A stretch of 64,000 nt of DNA from Lachnospiraceae bacterium (GTDB lineage Bacteria > Bacillota > Clostridia > Lachnospirales > Lachnospiraceae): NCBI GenBank assembly GCA_902363555.1, contig CABJAM010000007.1, positions 62,001 through 126,000 on the forward strand, in the 5' to 3' direction. The notes under the pieces were generated by a model, which was not told the origin of the DNA, searched no databases, and saw nothing but the letters and a program-made list of their open reading frames with translations. The first letter of the stretch is position 1, and each line of letters begins with the position of its first letter. Of this stretch, positions 54,172 to 63,086 are shown piece after piece. A program made the translations under genes and the position numbers.

Positions 54172-55440
54172 CTATACACCGAAATACTCACGCCTTGCCT
54201 GAGCCACACTCATCTCAAATTTTTCCAGAAGCTTATCACAGTATTCCCTGGTACATAAAAGTCCCGGCTTAAACTGCACGACTTCCGGATCAAACCGGGC
54301 GTAGATCGCCCATATACCATGATCACACATGGCCTTCATCGCTTTAATCCCGCCCTCCGGCACGCCAAATCTCAATCCGAAAATGATTCCCCGCTGAGTA
54401 TATGAGGTAAAGAAATCCGGATACAGAGCCTGTACCCGGTCAAGGCCCTGTTTCAGATAATCCGCAAGAAAATGCACATTATCCACGGTAGATGGCCGGG
54501 TCACGATATCCATAACCTTACCTCCCACCACACAGCCCAGTTCTGAACCACCAAAGGTTCCTGTGTGGCCTCTGCCAAATTCCTCCACCCAAGAACCGGC
54601 CTGTTTTGTCATAATCGTTGCGGCAATGGGGTAAATGCCGCCGCTAAGGCCCTTGGCAGTAACGATCACATCCGGCGCTACACCCTCATGAGAAATCCCC
54701 CACAGCTTTCCTGTGCGCATCAGTCCGGTCTGGACCTCATCAGCAATATAGAGACTTCCATAAGTTTTGCACAAATCCTGAACCTTTTTTAAATATCCCG
54801 GTTCCGGCAGCGGGAATCCATAGGTGGCTGGGATCGTCTCGATGATCACTCCGGCCACATCTTCATGCTTCAAGGCGTCCTCCATGGCCGATGGATCATT
54901 CATGGGCACCTGTATATAACTGTCATCTCCAGGTCCGGAGAAAAACTTTTCCTTAAACACATCATCACCAGCGCCAAGAGCCAGACCGGTATGACCGTGA
55001 TAACACTTCACCAGTGACACGATTTTACGCCGTTTCGTGGCATAACGGACACTTTTGATCGCCACATCCACCGCCTCGCCACCGCAGCTTGAAAAAACTG
55101 CGTACTGCATTCCCGGAGTTGCCGTCTTCACAAGCTTTTCTGCCAGATATCCCCGGGCCGCAGAGCCGAAATGATGATTTCCGATATCAAATTCCTCCAT
55201 AGCCTCCTTTAAAGTGCGGATGATTTCCGGATTACGATGTCCAAGATTAAAGGTACCTCCATTTAAATGCAGGTTCATATATTTCTTTCCGTCTAAATCC
55301 CAGAAATAATACCCGTCTCTTTTTCCTATCATGATATCGATACCCATCTGACGCCAGGCTTTGGTTCGGCTTGGATTCCAATAGGTCAGACACCGCTCCA
55401 GCGATTTTTCTTTTGAATATTCTTCGTTATCTAAAAACAT
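54172..55440 (-). CDS. Class III aminotransferase-fold PLP enzyme (possible phospho-lyase)
   Basis: PLP enzyme of about 422 residues, first gene of the catabolic operon. It keeps FSSCGGEAVDVAIKSVRYAT, LYIADEVQTGLMRTGK and the PLP lysine in VTAKGLSGGIYPIAA. Fold type I, class III. Ordinary members move an omega-amino group, but members paired with a kinase in other organisms act as phospho-lyases on O-phosphorylated amino alcohols. The following gene is such a kinase. The ATG at 55440 has AAGGAG 10 nt upstream; an open extension to 55476 lacks a site. Sequence alone does not separate the two activities. Confidence 0.88.
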   Translation of the reverse strand: MFLDNEEYSKEKSLERCLTYWNPSRTKAWRQMGIDIMIGKRDGYYFWDLDGKKYMNLHLNGGTFNLGHRNPEIIRTLKEAMEEFDIGNHHFGSAARGYLAEKLVKTATPGMQYAVFSSCGGEAVDVAIKSVRYATKRRKIVSLVKCYHGHTGLALGAGDDVFKEKFFSGPGDDSYIQVPMNDPSAMEDALKHEDVAGVIIETIPATYGFPLPEPGYLKKVQDLCKTYGSLYIADEVQTGLMRTGKLWGISHEGVAPDVIVTAKGLSGGIYPIAATIMTKQAGSWVEEFGRGHTGTFGGSELGCVVGGKVMDIVTRPSTVDNVHFLADYLKQGLDRVQALYPDFFTSYTQRGIIFGLRFGVPEGGIKAMKAMCDHGIWAIYARFDPEVVQFKPGLLCTREYCDKLLEKFEMSVAQARREYFGV

Positions 55441-55598
55441 GGCTGATTTTCTCCTTCCATTGAGTAAGGTCTGCATCGACAGCTGTTATCTGTGATTTAA
55501 AAAAAGACCCCGACCTCTATGACATCGTTGTCTTTATCATTAATATAATCGAATTTCTTTATTTAATATTGTAAAAAATCGCTTATGGATGTTTCCAT

Positions 55599-56360
55599 CT
55601 ACACAACCATAAATTTTCCGGAATTCTTTTTAAAGACACTGGGTGTGGACGCCGTAAAGTTTTTGAAATCCTTTATGAAATGTGCCTGATCGTAATATCC
55701 AAGCTCACTGTATATAGCGTCATCGTCCTGATTCATCAGGCAGGCAAGACTTTCCTGCAACCGGATGATGCCGGCATATTTTTTTATGGAGCACCCCACA
55801 TTGGTTTTAAACACATGATTGGCATAGCGGTGACTGTAACCGGTAGTGTCCACAAGTTCGCTGACAAGGACATGCCCCTTCTTCTTTTCAATCTCTTTAA
55901 CAAGGTATGTGATCAGTGTATTCTCCGCAGCCACACTTTCATGTTCAAAAAGCTTGAGCATAATATCCGCTTTTTGCTCCAGGTATAATTCTTCTTTTAA
56001 ATAAGCATCCATCTGTGGAATATCCAAAACTGTATTCAACAGAATACGGTTATCCATAATAATATCCAGATGTTCCCGCAGTTCTCCGGGAAGAACGCCC
56101 ACCCGAAATCTGGCCCCAAAACATTTATCATAACCATTCACACGGGAGACCATGCCGTTCATTACACTTCCGCAAATATATGCGGACATTTGTCCATTCT
56201 TCCACACGCACTGAATGTCCACACTGCCATCCGGAATGACGATGAGCTGGGCTTTCTTTCCATTTTCAATTTCATAAAACTTCTCGAAAACATCGCTGTC
56301 AGCCAAAACTTCATTGTAGATCACGGACTTCTTTTTAAAAAAGTAATACGTCTTTTTCAA
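55599..56360 (-). CDS. AraC family transcriptional regulator (DUF6597-type N-terminus)
   Basis: DNA-binding regulator. Two HTH motifs lie in the C-terminal 100 residues (LVSELVDTTGYSHRYANHVF and IYSELGYYDQAHFIKDFKNF). The N-terminal domain (KKAQLIVIPDGSVDIQCVW) resembles the DUF6597 ligand-binding domain of AraC relatives. I favour a TTG start at 56360, which has GGGAG 8 nt upstream and gives 253 residues; the frame is open to 56507 but has no ribosome site there. It lies upstream of the catabolic operon and divergent from the second amidohydrolase, so it probably controls both. Confidence 0.82.
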   Translation of the reverse strand: MKKTYYFFKKKSVIYNEVLADSDVFEKFYEIENGKKAQLIVIPDGSVDIQCVWKNGQMSAYICGSVMNGMVSRVNGYDKCFGARFRVGVLPGELREHLDIIMDNRILLNTVLDIPQMDAYLKEELYLEQKADIMLKLFEHESVAAENTLITYLVKEIEKKKGHVLVSELVDTTGYSHRYANHVFKTNVGCSIKKYAGIIRLQESLACLMNQDDDAIYSELGYYDQAHFIKDFKNFTASTPSVFKKNSGKFMVV

Positions 56361-56603
56361 TAAAATCACTCCCGTCTGTGAGCAATCCAGTCGCCTGTGC
56401 ACTGCCAGGCGCATAAAAAAAGGAACGGCAGTATTTTCATAATAGAAAACACCTTCGTTCCTCAAAGTTGGGTTGCTGTAATTTTTATATTCTTTTTTAT
56501 ACATCATGTTGTCAAAAAATTCAAGTCATTTTTTTATATTTTTTCTGTTAACCGCCACTTTTTACAATCCAATTTTAAATATACCTTCTATACTAAAATC
56601 AAT

Positions 56604-56632
56604 GTAATAGTTCCAAGGGGCTGAACTGTTAC
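56604..56632. repeat. 29-bp intergenic palindrome
   Basis: GTAATAGTTCCA and GGCTGAACTGTTAC, in the divergent spacer between the AraC gene and the plus-strand amidohydrolase, about 35 bp before the latter's start. Confidence 0.75.
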
Positions 56633-56667
56633 AAAACAATTTACAAATACTAAAGGAGGCATATTTT

Positions 56668-58248
56668 ATGATTTTAGCTGATAAGATTTATTTTAATGGT
56701 CATATTTATACGATGGAACAGGAAAATGCCGTCGTTGAAGCGGTCGCAATTTATCGGGGGTATATTGCCGCCACAGGCAGCAGCGAAGATTTAATGCAGC
56801 TTCCTGCCAAAGAATATATTGATCTGAAGGGCAAAACGGTTCTCCCCGGCTTCGCCGATACACATATGCACTTGTATCAAGACAGCATGGACCGTCTGAA
56901 AACAGATTTGCAGCACACACATTCTGTGGACGAAATTCTGGAAAAGCTTAGAGCCGATCTGCACAAAATCACCGGTAATAACTGGCTGTTCGGTGAAAAT
57001 GTACACGCAGATTATTTAAAGGAAAACCGTCTCCCCACCCGCAGAGAACTGGACACCGTATCCTCGGAAATGCCCATAATGATCGGCAGTTTTTGTCGGC
57101 ACACCCATGTGCTTAATTCAAAGGCACTGGAAATCTGTGAAATAGAAAAATACCGCAATGACATTCCGGAAGACATGATGGAATACGAGACCGACGGCAG
57201 TCTGAACGGCTCCATAAAAGAATGGGCCTTTGATATGTATATCATGCCCAAACTTCCGGTACGGACCACCAAAGAAAACATGGATTATATTGACGACTAT
57301 CTGCAATACGTGGCATCACAGGGGCTTACGCAGCTCCACGCCTATCAGCAGGACAATCCCGATGGAATCATGCTCTATGAGGAGCTGCGCAGGCAAAAGG
57401 GGCTAAAATGCCGGATCACCTTCAATTTTGTTCCGGACACAAAAAGTGAACGCAACATTCCCACTGGCTTCGGTGACGATTACCTTAAAATCGGTGCCAC
57501 AAAATATCTCATTGACGGTTCCCTGGGTGCAGCCTCCGCATTAATGTATGAGGACTATGAGGATCTTCCCGGAGAGCGGGGGATCATGACCCATACGCAG
57601 GAGGAACTCAATGCCATGGTCAAGACAGCCTATGATGCCGGCAATGACGTAGCGGTCCACGCCATCGGCGATCGCGCTAACGATATGGTGCTCACGGCTT
57701 TTGAAAATGCCTGGCGTCCGGAGCTTGGCTGGAATCGCCGCTTTTACATCATCCATGCCACCATGCTCAGTAAAACCTTTATAGAACGGGCGAAAAAGCT
57801 GCCGATCATACTAAATGTCCAGCCGGTTTTCATACGCAACTTCGTCAATCTGTCCAAAGCCCGCATTGGTGCGGAACGGGATACCCGTCTGCTGGCCTTT
57901 AAAACCATGTTGGATAACGGGCTGATCGTAGCCTCCGGCTCTGATGCGCCAGTGAGGGAACTCAACCCCTTCAACGGCATCCAGTGTGCGGTTACCCGCC
58001 GAGATATCGGCGGCGATGAGGTCATCTCCGTACACCAGGAGGTCAGCGTCTACGAAGCGATTTGCATGTATACGAAATACGCCGCTTACTGTGCTCACGA
58101 GGAAGATATCAAGGGTACGCTCACACCTGGAAAGGTGGCAGATATGATTGTTCTGGACACTGACCCGTTTTACTGTGCACCGGATGATCTGCATAAAATA
58201 CGGGTAGAACAGACCATTCTCGGAGGAAAGACAGTTTTTTATGCTTAA
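56668..58248 (+). CDS. Amidohydrolase family 3 protein (YtcJ-like), copy 2
   Basis: Metal-dependent hydrolase of 526 residues, paralogous to the 51.6-kb protein. It keeps PGFADTHMHLYQD (HxH), HAIGDRANDMVLTAF, IIHATMLSK, SGSDAPVRELNPFN and the C-terminal GTLTPGKVADMIVLDTDPF. AGGAGG precedes the ATG at 56668. It is transcribed away from the AraC regulator, on the opposite strand to the main operon. Two paralogues may act on different members of a substrate series. The stop codon is one base away from the convergent MetH stop. Confidence 0.88.
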   Translation: MILADKIYFNGHIYTMEQENAVVEAVAIYRGYIAATGSSEDLMQLPAKEYIDLKGKTVLPGFADTHMHLYQDSMDRLKTDLQHTHSVDEILEKLRADLHKITGNNWLFGENVHADYLKENRLPTRRELDTVSSEMPIMIGSFCRHTHVLNSKALEICEIEKYRNDIPEDMMEYETDGSLNGSIKEWAFDMYIMPKLPVRTTKENMDYIDDYLQYVASQGLTQLHAYQQDNPDGIMLYEELRRQKGLKCRITFNFVPDTKSERNIPTGFGDDYLKIGATKYLIDGSLGAASALMYEDYEDLPGERGIMTHTQEELNAMVKTAYDAGNDVAVHAIGDRANDMVLTAFENAWRPELGWNRRFYIIHATMLSKTFIERAKKLPIILNVQPVFIRNFVNLSKARIGAERDTRLLAFKTMLDNGLIVASGSDAPVRELNPFNGIQCAVTRRDIGGDEVISVHQEVSVYEAICMYTKYAAYCAHEEDIKGTLTPGKVADMIVLDTDPFYCAPDDLHKIRVEQTILGGKTVFYA

Positions 58249-58249
58249 A

Positions 58250-60985
58250 TCAGCACAACTTGTTGCCATTCTCCAACCGCTTATGATCCTCACCCATCAA
58301 CCGCTTAACAAGAGCTACCGCCCCAACAGCGTCCTCCGAATACCCATCCGCGCCGATTTCATCAGCGTAATCCTGTGTAATAACAGCTCCGCCAATAATG
58401 ATTTTTGCTTTTAGCGCCTGCGCCCTTGCAAGAGCGACCACATCGCGCATTTTCTGCATTGTCGTTGTCATCAACGCGGAAAGTGCGATAATATCCGCCT
58501 GCTCCCTTTTAGCCGTTTCCACAATTTCACCGGCCGGCACGTCCTTGCCCAGATCGATCACCCGAAAGCCATAGTTTTTCATCATCATAGCCACAAGGTT
58601 TTTACCAATATCATGGATATCGCCTTCCACTGTGGCAATCACTACCGTATAGCCATTACTCTCTGCGTCCGTTTGAAGCAACGGCTCCAGATAATCCACG
58701 CCACGGCGCATAGTCTCCGCGGACAGCATCAACTGGGGTAGGAAATATCTTTTGGAATTAAAGTAGTCGCCCACCTTATTTATCGCCGGGATCAGGGCAT
58801 CATTGAGGATGGCTGACGCTTCCAGCCCCTGCGCCAGCGCTTCGGCCACATGCCCTTCCACCAGCTTTTTCTTTCCTTTGAGAACATCCTCGTAAATCTG
58901 TTTCAGCATAGGAGAATCGATCTCATCGGAGGATGCGACAACACCTTGGCCCATCACAACTCTTTGACTATCGTCGGCACGCTGACCGACGGCTTCCGGG
59001 CCAACCGCAGCGTTCCGGCTGCCTGCGCCCCCATGGCCCGTCGCAGCTCCTTGGCTGGTGGCAACGCCCTGGCTGATTGCAGCCCCCTGGCCCATTACAG
59101 CACCCTGGCTGACCGTAGCCCCATCGCTGACCGTAGCCCCTTGGCTGGCCGCAGCTCCCTGTCCGCCCCCCACACCGTGGCCAGTCACGGCAGCTTCCGT
59201 GGCAGCTTCCGTCTCAGCCTTCGCCTCATTATACTTCGACGCATTTTCGATATACCGCAGATCCGCCTCCGGCTTCCCCATCACCAGATCGGCGGCGCTG
59301 GCGCTGCGCATCAAAAGCTCCTGCGACGGATTGGCAATAGCCATGGTCAGGCCTTTGGATATGGCAAGCGCCAGGAAAATGCTGTTTACATAACTTCGAT
59401 CCGGTAGACCGAAGGATATGTTTGAAAGACCGCACACTGTGGCAATCCCAAGCACATCGTGGCAATATTCAATCGTTTTCAAAGTGTCCGCACCGGCCAT
59501 CGGATTGGCCCCCAGAGTGGCCACAAGGCCGTCGGCCACCATATCCTCTTTATAAAAGCCAAGGCTCTGCGCTTTTTCCATAATCTGAAGAAGATTCGCC
59601 TTGCGCTCCTTAAAATTTTCCGGCAGACCGGCATCATTCAGAGGAAGCATAATAAACATGGCACCATATTTTTTCACCACAGGCAGTAAATGCTCCAGCT
59701 TATGATTTTCACAGGATACCGAATTGACCAGCGCCCGGCCATGATAATGGCGCAGCGCGGCCGCCACCACCTCCGGACTGCTGGAATCAATACACAGCGG
59801 CAGGTCCGCCACCTCGTTCACCGCATCAATCACCCGAAGCATCATATCCTTTTCATCAATGCCGCTCATCCCCACATTAATATCCAAAAGCCCGGCCCCA
59901 TTGTCCGCCTGAGAAACAGCCATCTCCTGGACCATATCAAAGCAGCCGTTTTTTAATTCTTCCCGCAGAGCCTTCTTCCCCGTAGGGTTGATACGCTCGC
60001 CAATAACTACAAAAGGAGCATTCAGCTCCAGCAGGATTCGGGAATGTTCCCCGGTCAGCATACGCACACTGCCCTTTTGGGGTATAAAAGCCTTCATTCC
60101 CTTTACCGTATCGGACAGCAGACGGATATACTCCGGCGTCGTACCGCAGCACCCGCCCACAATGGCGGCGCCGGCTTCAACGAGCCCCTTCATATGTCGG
60201 GCAAAGTCCTCTTTGCCCATATCAAATACCGTCTCGCCGGTAATTAATTTGGGTAATCCTGCATTGGGCTTGACTACCAGCGGAACCGTGGCGTACTGTT
60301 TCATCTGCAAAATCCATGGCAGCAGCTTATCCGGGCCGGTGGAGCAGTTTAATCCCACAGCATCAGCGCCCATGCTCTGTAAGGTCACCAGCGCAGTTAC
60401 AGCATCGGTGCCAAACATTGTTTTACCTGTTTCTTCGATGGTCATAGTGACCATCACAGGCAGATCACAGATTTCCTTCACCGCCAGCAGCGCCGCCCGG
60501 GTCTCTCCGATATGCATCATCGTCTCTATGACAAACAGATCCACACCGCCGGACACCAGTGCCTGGGCCTGCTCCTTATAGCAGTCGACCAAATCTTCAA
60601 ACTCCAGCGTTCCCATAGGCTTTAACATCTGCCCCGTCATCGTCAGGTCACCGGCCACATAGCAGCGCCGGGCGCCAGCCGCGTCCATTGCCGTATCCGC
60701 AGCCTCGCGGGCCAGCTCAGCCAATGCCCGGTTCATGGGCACGACCTGGTCCTCCAGATGATATTCCGCCAGCTTGATCCGGCTGGCAGTAAAGGTCGGG
60801 GCATAAAGGATTCGGCTGCCGGCCTGCACATACGCCCGCTCCAATTCAAGCACCTGCTCCCTGTGCTCCAAAATCCACTGTTCCGGGCACACACCCATGG
60901 GCATCCCCATTTTTTGCAGATTGGTACCCATAGCCCCGTCCAATACAATGGGTCCTTCTTTTAAAAGTTCTCTTAAATCCAACAC
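58250..60985 (-). CDS. metH: Cobalamin-dependent methionine synthase, short form, with repeat linker
   Basis: Transfers a methyl group from methyl-THF to homocysteine through cobalamin. Domains (numbered from 61018): homocysteine-binding 15-310 with zinc cysteines in GLNCST and VGGCCGTTPE; pterin-binding 330-590 (FVVIGERINPTGKKALREE); an unusual Gly/Ala/Ser/Gln-rich linker 601-699; cobalamin cap 700-785; B12-binding with DIHDIGKN (DxHxxG, axial His near 802). The SAM-dependent reactivation domain is absent, as in many clostridial MetH. The first usable start is GTG 60985 or TTG 60982 after AAAGGGCGG; the TTG at 61018 lacks a site. It follows the HMT-MTHFR gene. Confidence 0.93.
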   Translation of the reverse strand: MLDLRELLKEGPIVLDGAMGTNLQKMGMPMGVCPEQWILEHREQVLELERAYVQAGSRILYAPTFTASRIKLAEYHLEDQVVPMNRALAELAREAADTAMDAAGARRCYVAGDLTMTGQMLKPMGTLEFEDLVDCYKEQAQALVSGGVDLFVIETMMHIGETRAALLAVKEICDLPVMVTMTIEETGKTMFGTDAVTALVTLQSMGADAVGLNCSTGPDKLLPWILQMKQYATVPLVVKPNAGLPKLITGETVFDMGKEDFARHMKGLVEAGAAIVGGCCGTTPEYIRLLSDTVKGMKAFIPQKGSVRMLTGEHSRILLELNAPFVVIGERINPTGKKALREELKNGCFDMVQEMAVSQADNGAGLLDINVGMSGIDEKDMMLRVIDAVNEVADLPLCIDSSSPEVVAAALRHYHGRALVNSVSCENHKLEHLLPVVKKYGAMFIMLPLNDAGLPENFKERKANLLQIMEKAQSLGFYKEDMVADGLVATLGANPMAGADTLKTIEYCHDVLGIATVCGLSNISFGLPDRSYVNSIFLALAISKGLTMAIANPSQELLMRSASAADLVMGKPEADLRYIENASKYNEAKAETEAATEAAVTGHGVGGGQGAAASQGATVSDGATVSQGAVMGQGAAISQGVATSQGAATGHGGAGSRNAAVGPEAVGQRADDSQRVVMGQGVVASSDEIDSPMLKQIYEDVLKGKKKLVEGHVAEALAQGLEASAILNDALIPAINKVGDYFNSKRYFLPQLMLSAETMRRGVDYLEPLLQTDAESNGYTVVIATVEGDIHDIGKNLVAMMMKNYGFRVIDLGKDVPAGEIVETAKREQADIIALSALMTTTMQKMRDVVALARAQALKAKIIIGGAVITQDYADEIGADGYSEDAVGAVALVKRLMGEDHKRLENGNKLC
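59021..59164 (-). repeat. 18-bp minisatellite encoding eight hexapeptides in MetH
   Basis: Eight hexads in register: GQGAAA, SQGATV, SDGATV, SQGAVM, GQGAAI, SQGVAT, SQGAAT, GHGGAG (residues 619-666), with weaker hexads before and after. The DNA repeats every 18 bp, with CCCTGGCTG-type cores on the plus strand. It expands the linker between the pterin and cap domains of MetH. Confidence 0.9.
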
Positions 60986-61063
60986 AAGACATCCGCCCTT
61001 TCTGTCATTCCACTGCAAGCATTACAGCGCTGCGCAGCAAAATGCACAGGCCGTATGAAAATG

Positions 61064-62896
61064 CTACATTTGCTCAATAATCCTGCCGATCATCGAAGCC
61101 CGGTTAAACGGCACCATAAAGTAGTAGCCGTCCACCACCTCCTGCATCTTTTCAACGAGTTTCAGGGCGCAGGCAATACCCACGGCCTCCCCTGCCTCCC
61201 GGTCCATATCCGGGCGATAAAGCTGTACGATCTCATCCGGCACGTGAATGCCATAGATTTCATTTTTCATAAACATAGCATTCCGGTAGCTCACCAGGGG
61301 CATGATCCCGCCGAAAATCTTTGTCTTTACTTTTGATTTTATATAGGCCAGACGATCAATGTCATCGTCCGAATAAACCGGCTGGGTCAGAAAATAGCTG
61401 GCCCCCGCCTCGATTTTACGCGCCATACGTTCGATCTCTTTATCAATATTTTTCCGTCCATAATTTAAAGCTCCGCCATAGACCATAGGATCTCCCGCAA
61501 AATACTCCGCGTTCATCTGCTGAATATATTCCATCAATGTAACCGAATTAAAATCATAAACGGCCGAAACCACCTGCCGGTCACCGGGCTGTACCGGGTC
61601 GCCGGTCACTACCAGAAGATTTCGTATCCCGTTGAGATGGGCGCCTAAAAGCGAACCGCCCATGGCGATCTGGTTGCGGTCGCGGCAGGCCACATGGGGC
61701 ATTACCGGAAATTCCAGCTCCCGCTGTATTTTCGCACCGGTCATCATGGCATCCGCACGCATTTTTCCCATGGGAGAATCTGATAAGGTGACCATATCCA
61801 CCGACTGTTGTTTTAATATCTGCATGGCCTGTATCATTTTTTCCATATCTGCATTGTAGGGCGGGTCCAGCTCGACCACAATCGCTTTTTCCCCGGAATT
61901 TAATCGATCCAGCAGTGGATTGGGAGCTGACGGTTTAGGTTCCATTGCAGATAAGTTTACATAACTATCCACATCCACGTCCGCAAAATGACGCCGTAAC
62001 CCGGCAGCCGGCTGGGAAATATCCACACCTTCCGCCAGCATTTTCGTATACTCCGGCGTCGTACCGCAGCAGCCACCGATGATATTTACGCCAAGGTCGG
62101 CAATTTCTTGCATTTTACCGGTAAAATAATCCACATTTTCCTGATAGACGCTGCGGTCGCGGATGATGTCCGGATAGCCGGAATTGGGCACCACACTTAT
62201 GATCTTGTGGCCAAAATCCAGCTTTTTCAATATCTGATACATATGGGCCGCGCCGATGCCACAGTTAAAGCCCACCGTGTCGATGCAGCTCTCATTGGCC
62301 GCCAGCTCCAGCAGCTTTCCTGCGCTGATCCCGGACTTCGTGTAACCAAATTTGTTCAGACAAAAGCTGGTCATCACATAAATATCGCTGTGATCTTTAA
62401 TGTACCGGGCCACAGGAATAATATACTTCAGGTCTGAAAATGTCTCAAACATTATGATTTCAGCACCCAGCCCGATAAAGGTCTGAGCCATATGCATGTA
62501 CTCGTCCAAAAGCTGCTGTTCATCCGCAGCGCCTGTCTCGGCAATGGGTCCGATATCCGCAGCGATAAACACGGGATGGCCGCAGGAATTGACCGCTTCC
62601 CTGGCAATATTAAAGCCCCAGGTAAGATTTTTGCGGACCACCTCCCTGGGGTTATGGCTTTCGCCGCCATAGCCGGCCGCCTTCAGCGCCTGATAATTGC
62701 TGGCAAAGGTATTTGTCCGGATCAACCGCGCGCCGTTTCTTATATATTCCATATGGATTGCTTTAATCTGCGCCGGTGCATCGAAATTCCCGATTTCCGA
62801 CGGCTCGCCCCGGCGGGCATATTTCTGCGCATAGTAGGTGCCCATGGCTCCATCCATAACTAAACGATTTTTCTTTAAATATTCCTGTATATTCAT
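61064..62896 (-). CDS. Bifunctional homocysteine S-methyltransferase / methylenetetrahydrofolate reductase
   Basis: A 610-residue YitJ-like protein. The N-terminal homocysteine methyltransferase half (1-300) has MDGAMGTYYAQKYARRGEPS, GFNCGIGAAHMY and the zinc motif IIGGCCGTTPEYTKM. The C-terminal MTHFR half (about 330-610) has VVELDPPYNADMEK, LLVVTGDPVQPGD and GASYFLTQPVYSDDD. It reduces methylene-THF to methyl-THF and has a homocysteine-binding domain of its own, so it feeds MetH directly. AAAGGAT precedes the ATG at 62896. metH follows after about 80 bp. Confidence 0.94.
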   Translation of the reverse strand: MNIQEYLKKNRLVMDGAMGTYYAQKYARRGEPSEIGNFDAPAQIKAIHMEYIRNGARLIRTNTFASNYQALKAAGYGGESHNPREVVRKNLTWGFNIAREAVNSCGHPVFIAADIGPIAETGAADEQQLLDEYMHMAQTFIGLGAEIIMFETFSDLKYIIPVARYIKDHSDIYVMTSFCLNKFGYTKSGISAGKLLELAANESCIDTVGFNCGIGAAHMYQILKKLDFGHKIISVVPNSGYPDIIRDRSVYQENVDYFTGKMQEIADLGVNIIGGCCGTTPEYTKMLAEGVDISQPAAGLRRHFADVDVDSYVNLSAMEPKPSAPNPLLDRLNSGEKAIVVELDPPYNADMEKMIQAMQILKQQSVDMVTLSDSPMGKMRADAMMTGAKIQRELEFPVMPHVACRDRNQIAMGGSLLGAHLNGIRNLLVVTGDPVQPGDRQVVSAVYDFNSVTLMEYIQQMNAEYFAGDPMVYGGALNYGRKNIDKEIERMARKIEAGASYFLTQPVYSDDDIDRLAYIKSKVKTKIFGGIMPLVSYRNAMFMKNEIYGIHVPDEIVQLYRPDMDREAGEAVGIACALKLVEKMQEVVDGYYFMVPFNRASMIGRIIEQM

Positions 62897-62920
62897 AATT
62901 TATCCTTTCGTTGGTCAAAC

Positions 62921-62949
62921 GCGGCCGTTCAGAGGATTCGAACGGTTAC
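62921..62949. repeat. 29-bp palindrome, first of a tandem pair
   Basis: GCGGCCGTTCAGAGG and TTCGAACGGTTAC. It lies 25 bp upstream of the HMT-MTHFR gene and 10 bp from a second copy. Confidence 0.7.
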
Positions 62950-62958
62950 GCCCAAAAC

Positions 62959-62987
62959 GTAACAGTTCAGGGGAACAAAACGGTTAC
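62959..62987. repeat. 29-bp palindrome, second of a tandem pair
   Basis: GTAACAGTTCAGGGG and CAAAACGGTTAC. This is the only place in the window with two adjacent clear copies. A worn third one may lie at 63050-63077. Confidence 0.75.
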
Positions 62988-63086
62988 CGCAAAACTTCTA
63001 TTTCAATATAGTAGCGGACATTTCTGAAAAATGCAACAAATTTTATAAAGTAACAAGTCATAGCCGCCAAACATTACGATTCAGTA

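Noticed and set aside
62930..62945. tRNA-like GGATTCGAAC tract
   Set aside because: It is part of a 29-bp palindrome; no acceptor, D or anticodon stems surround it.
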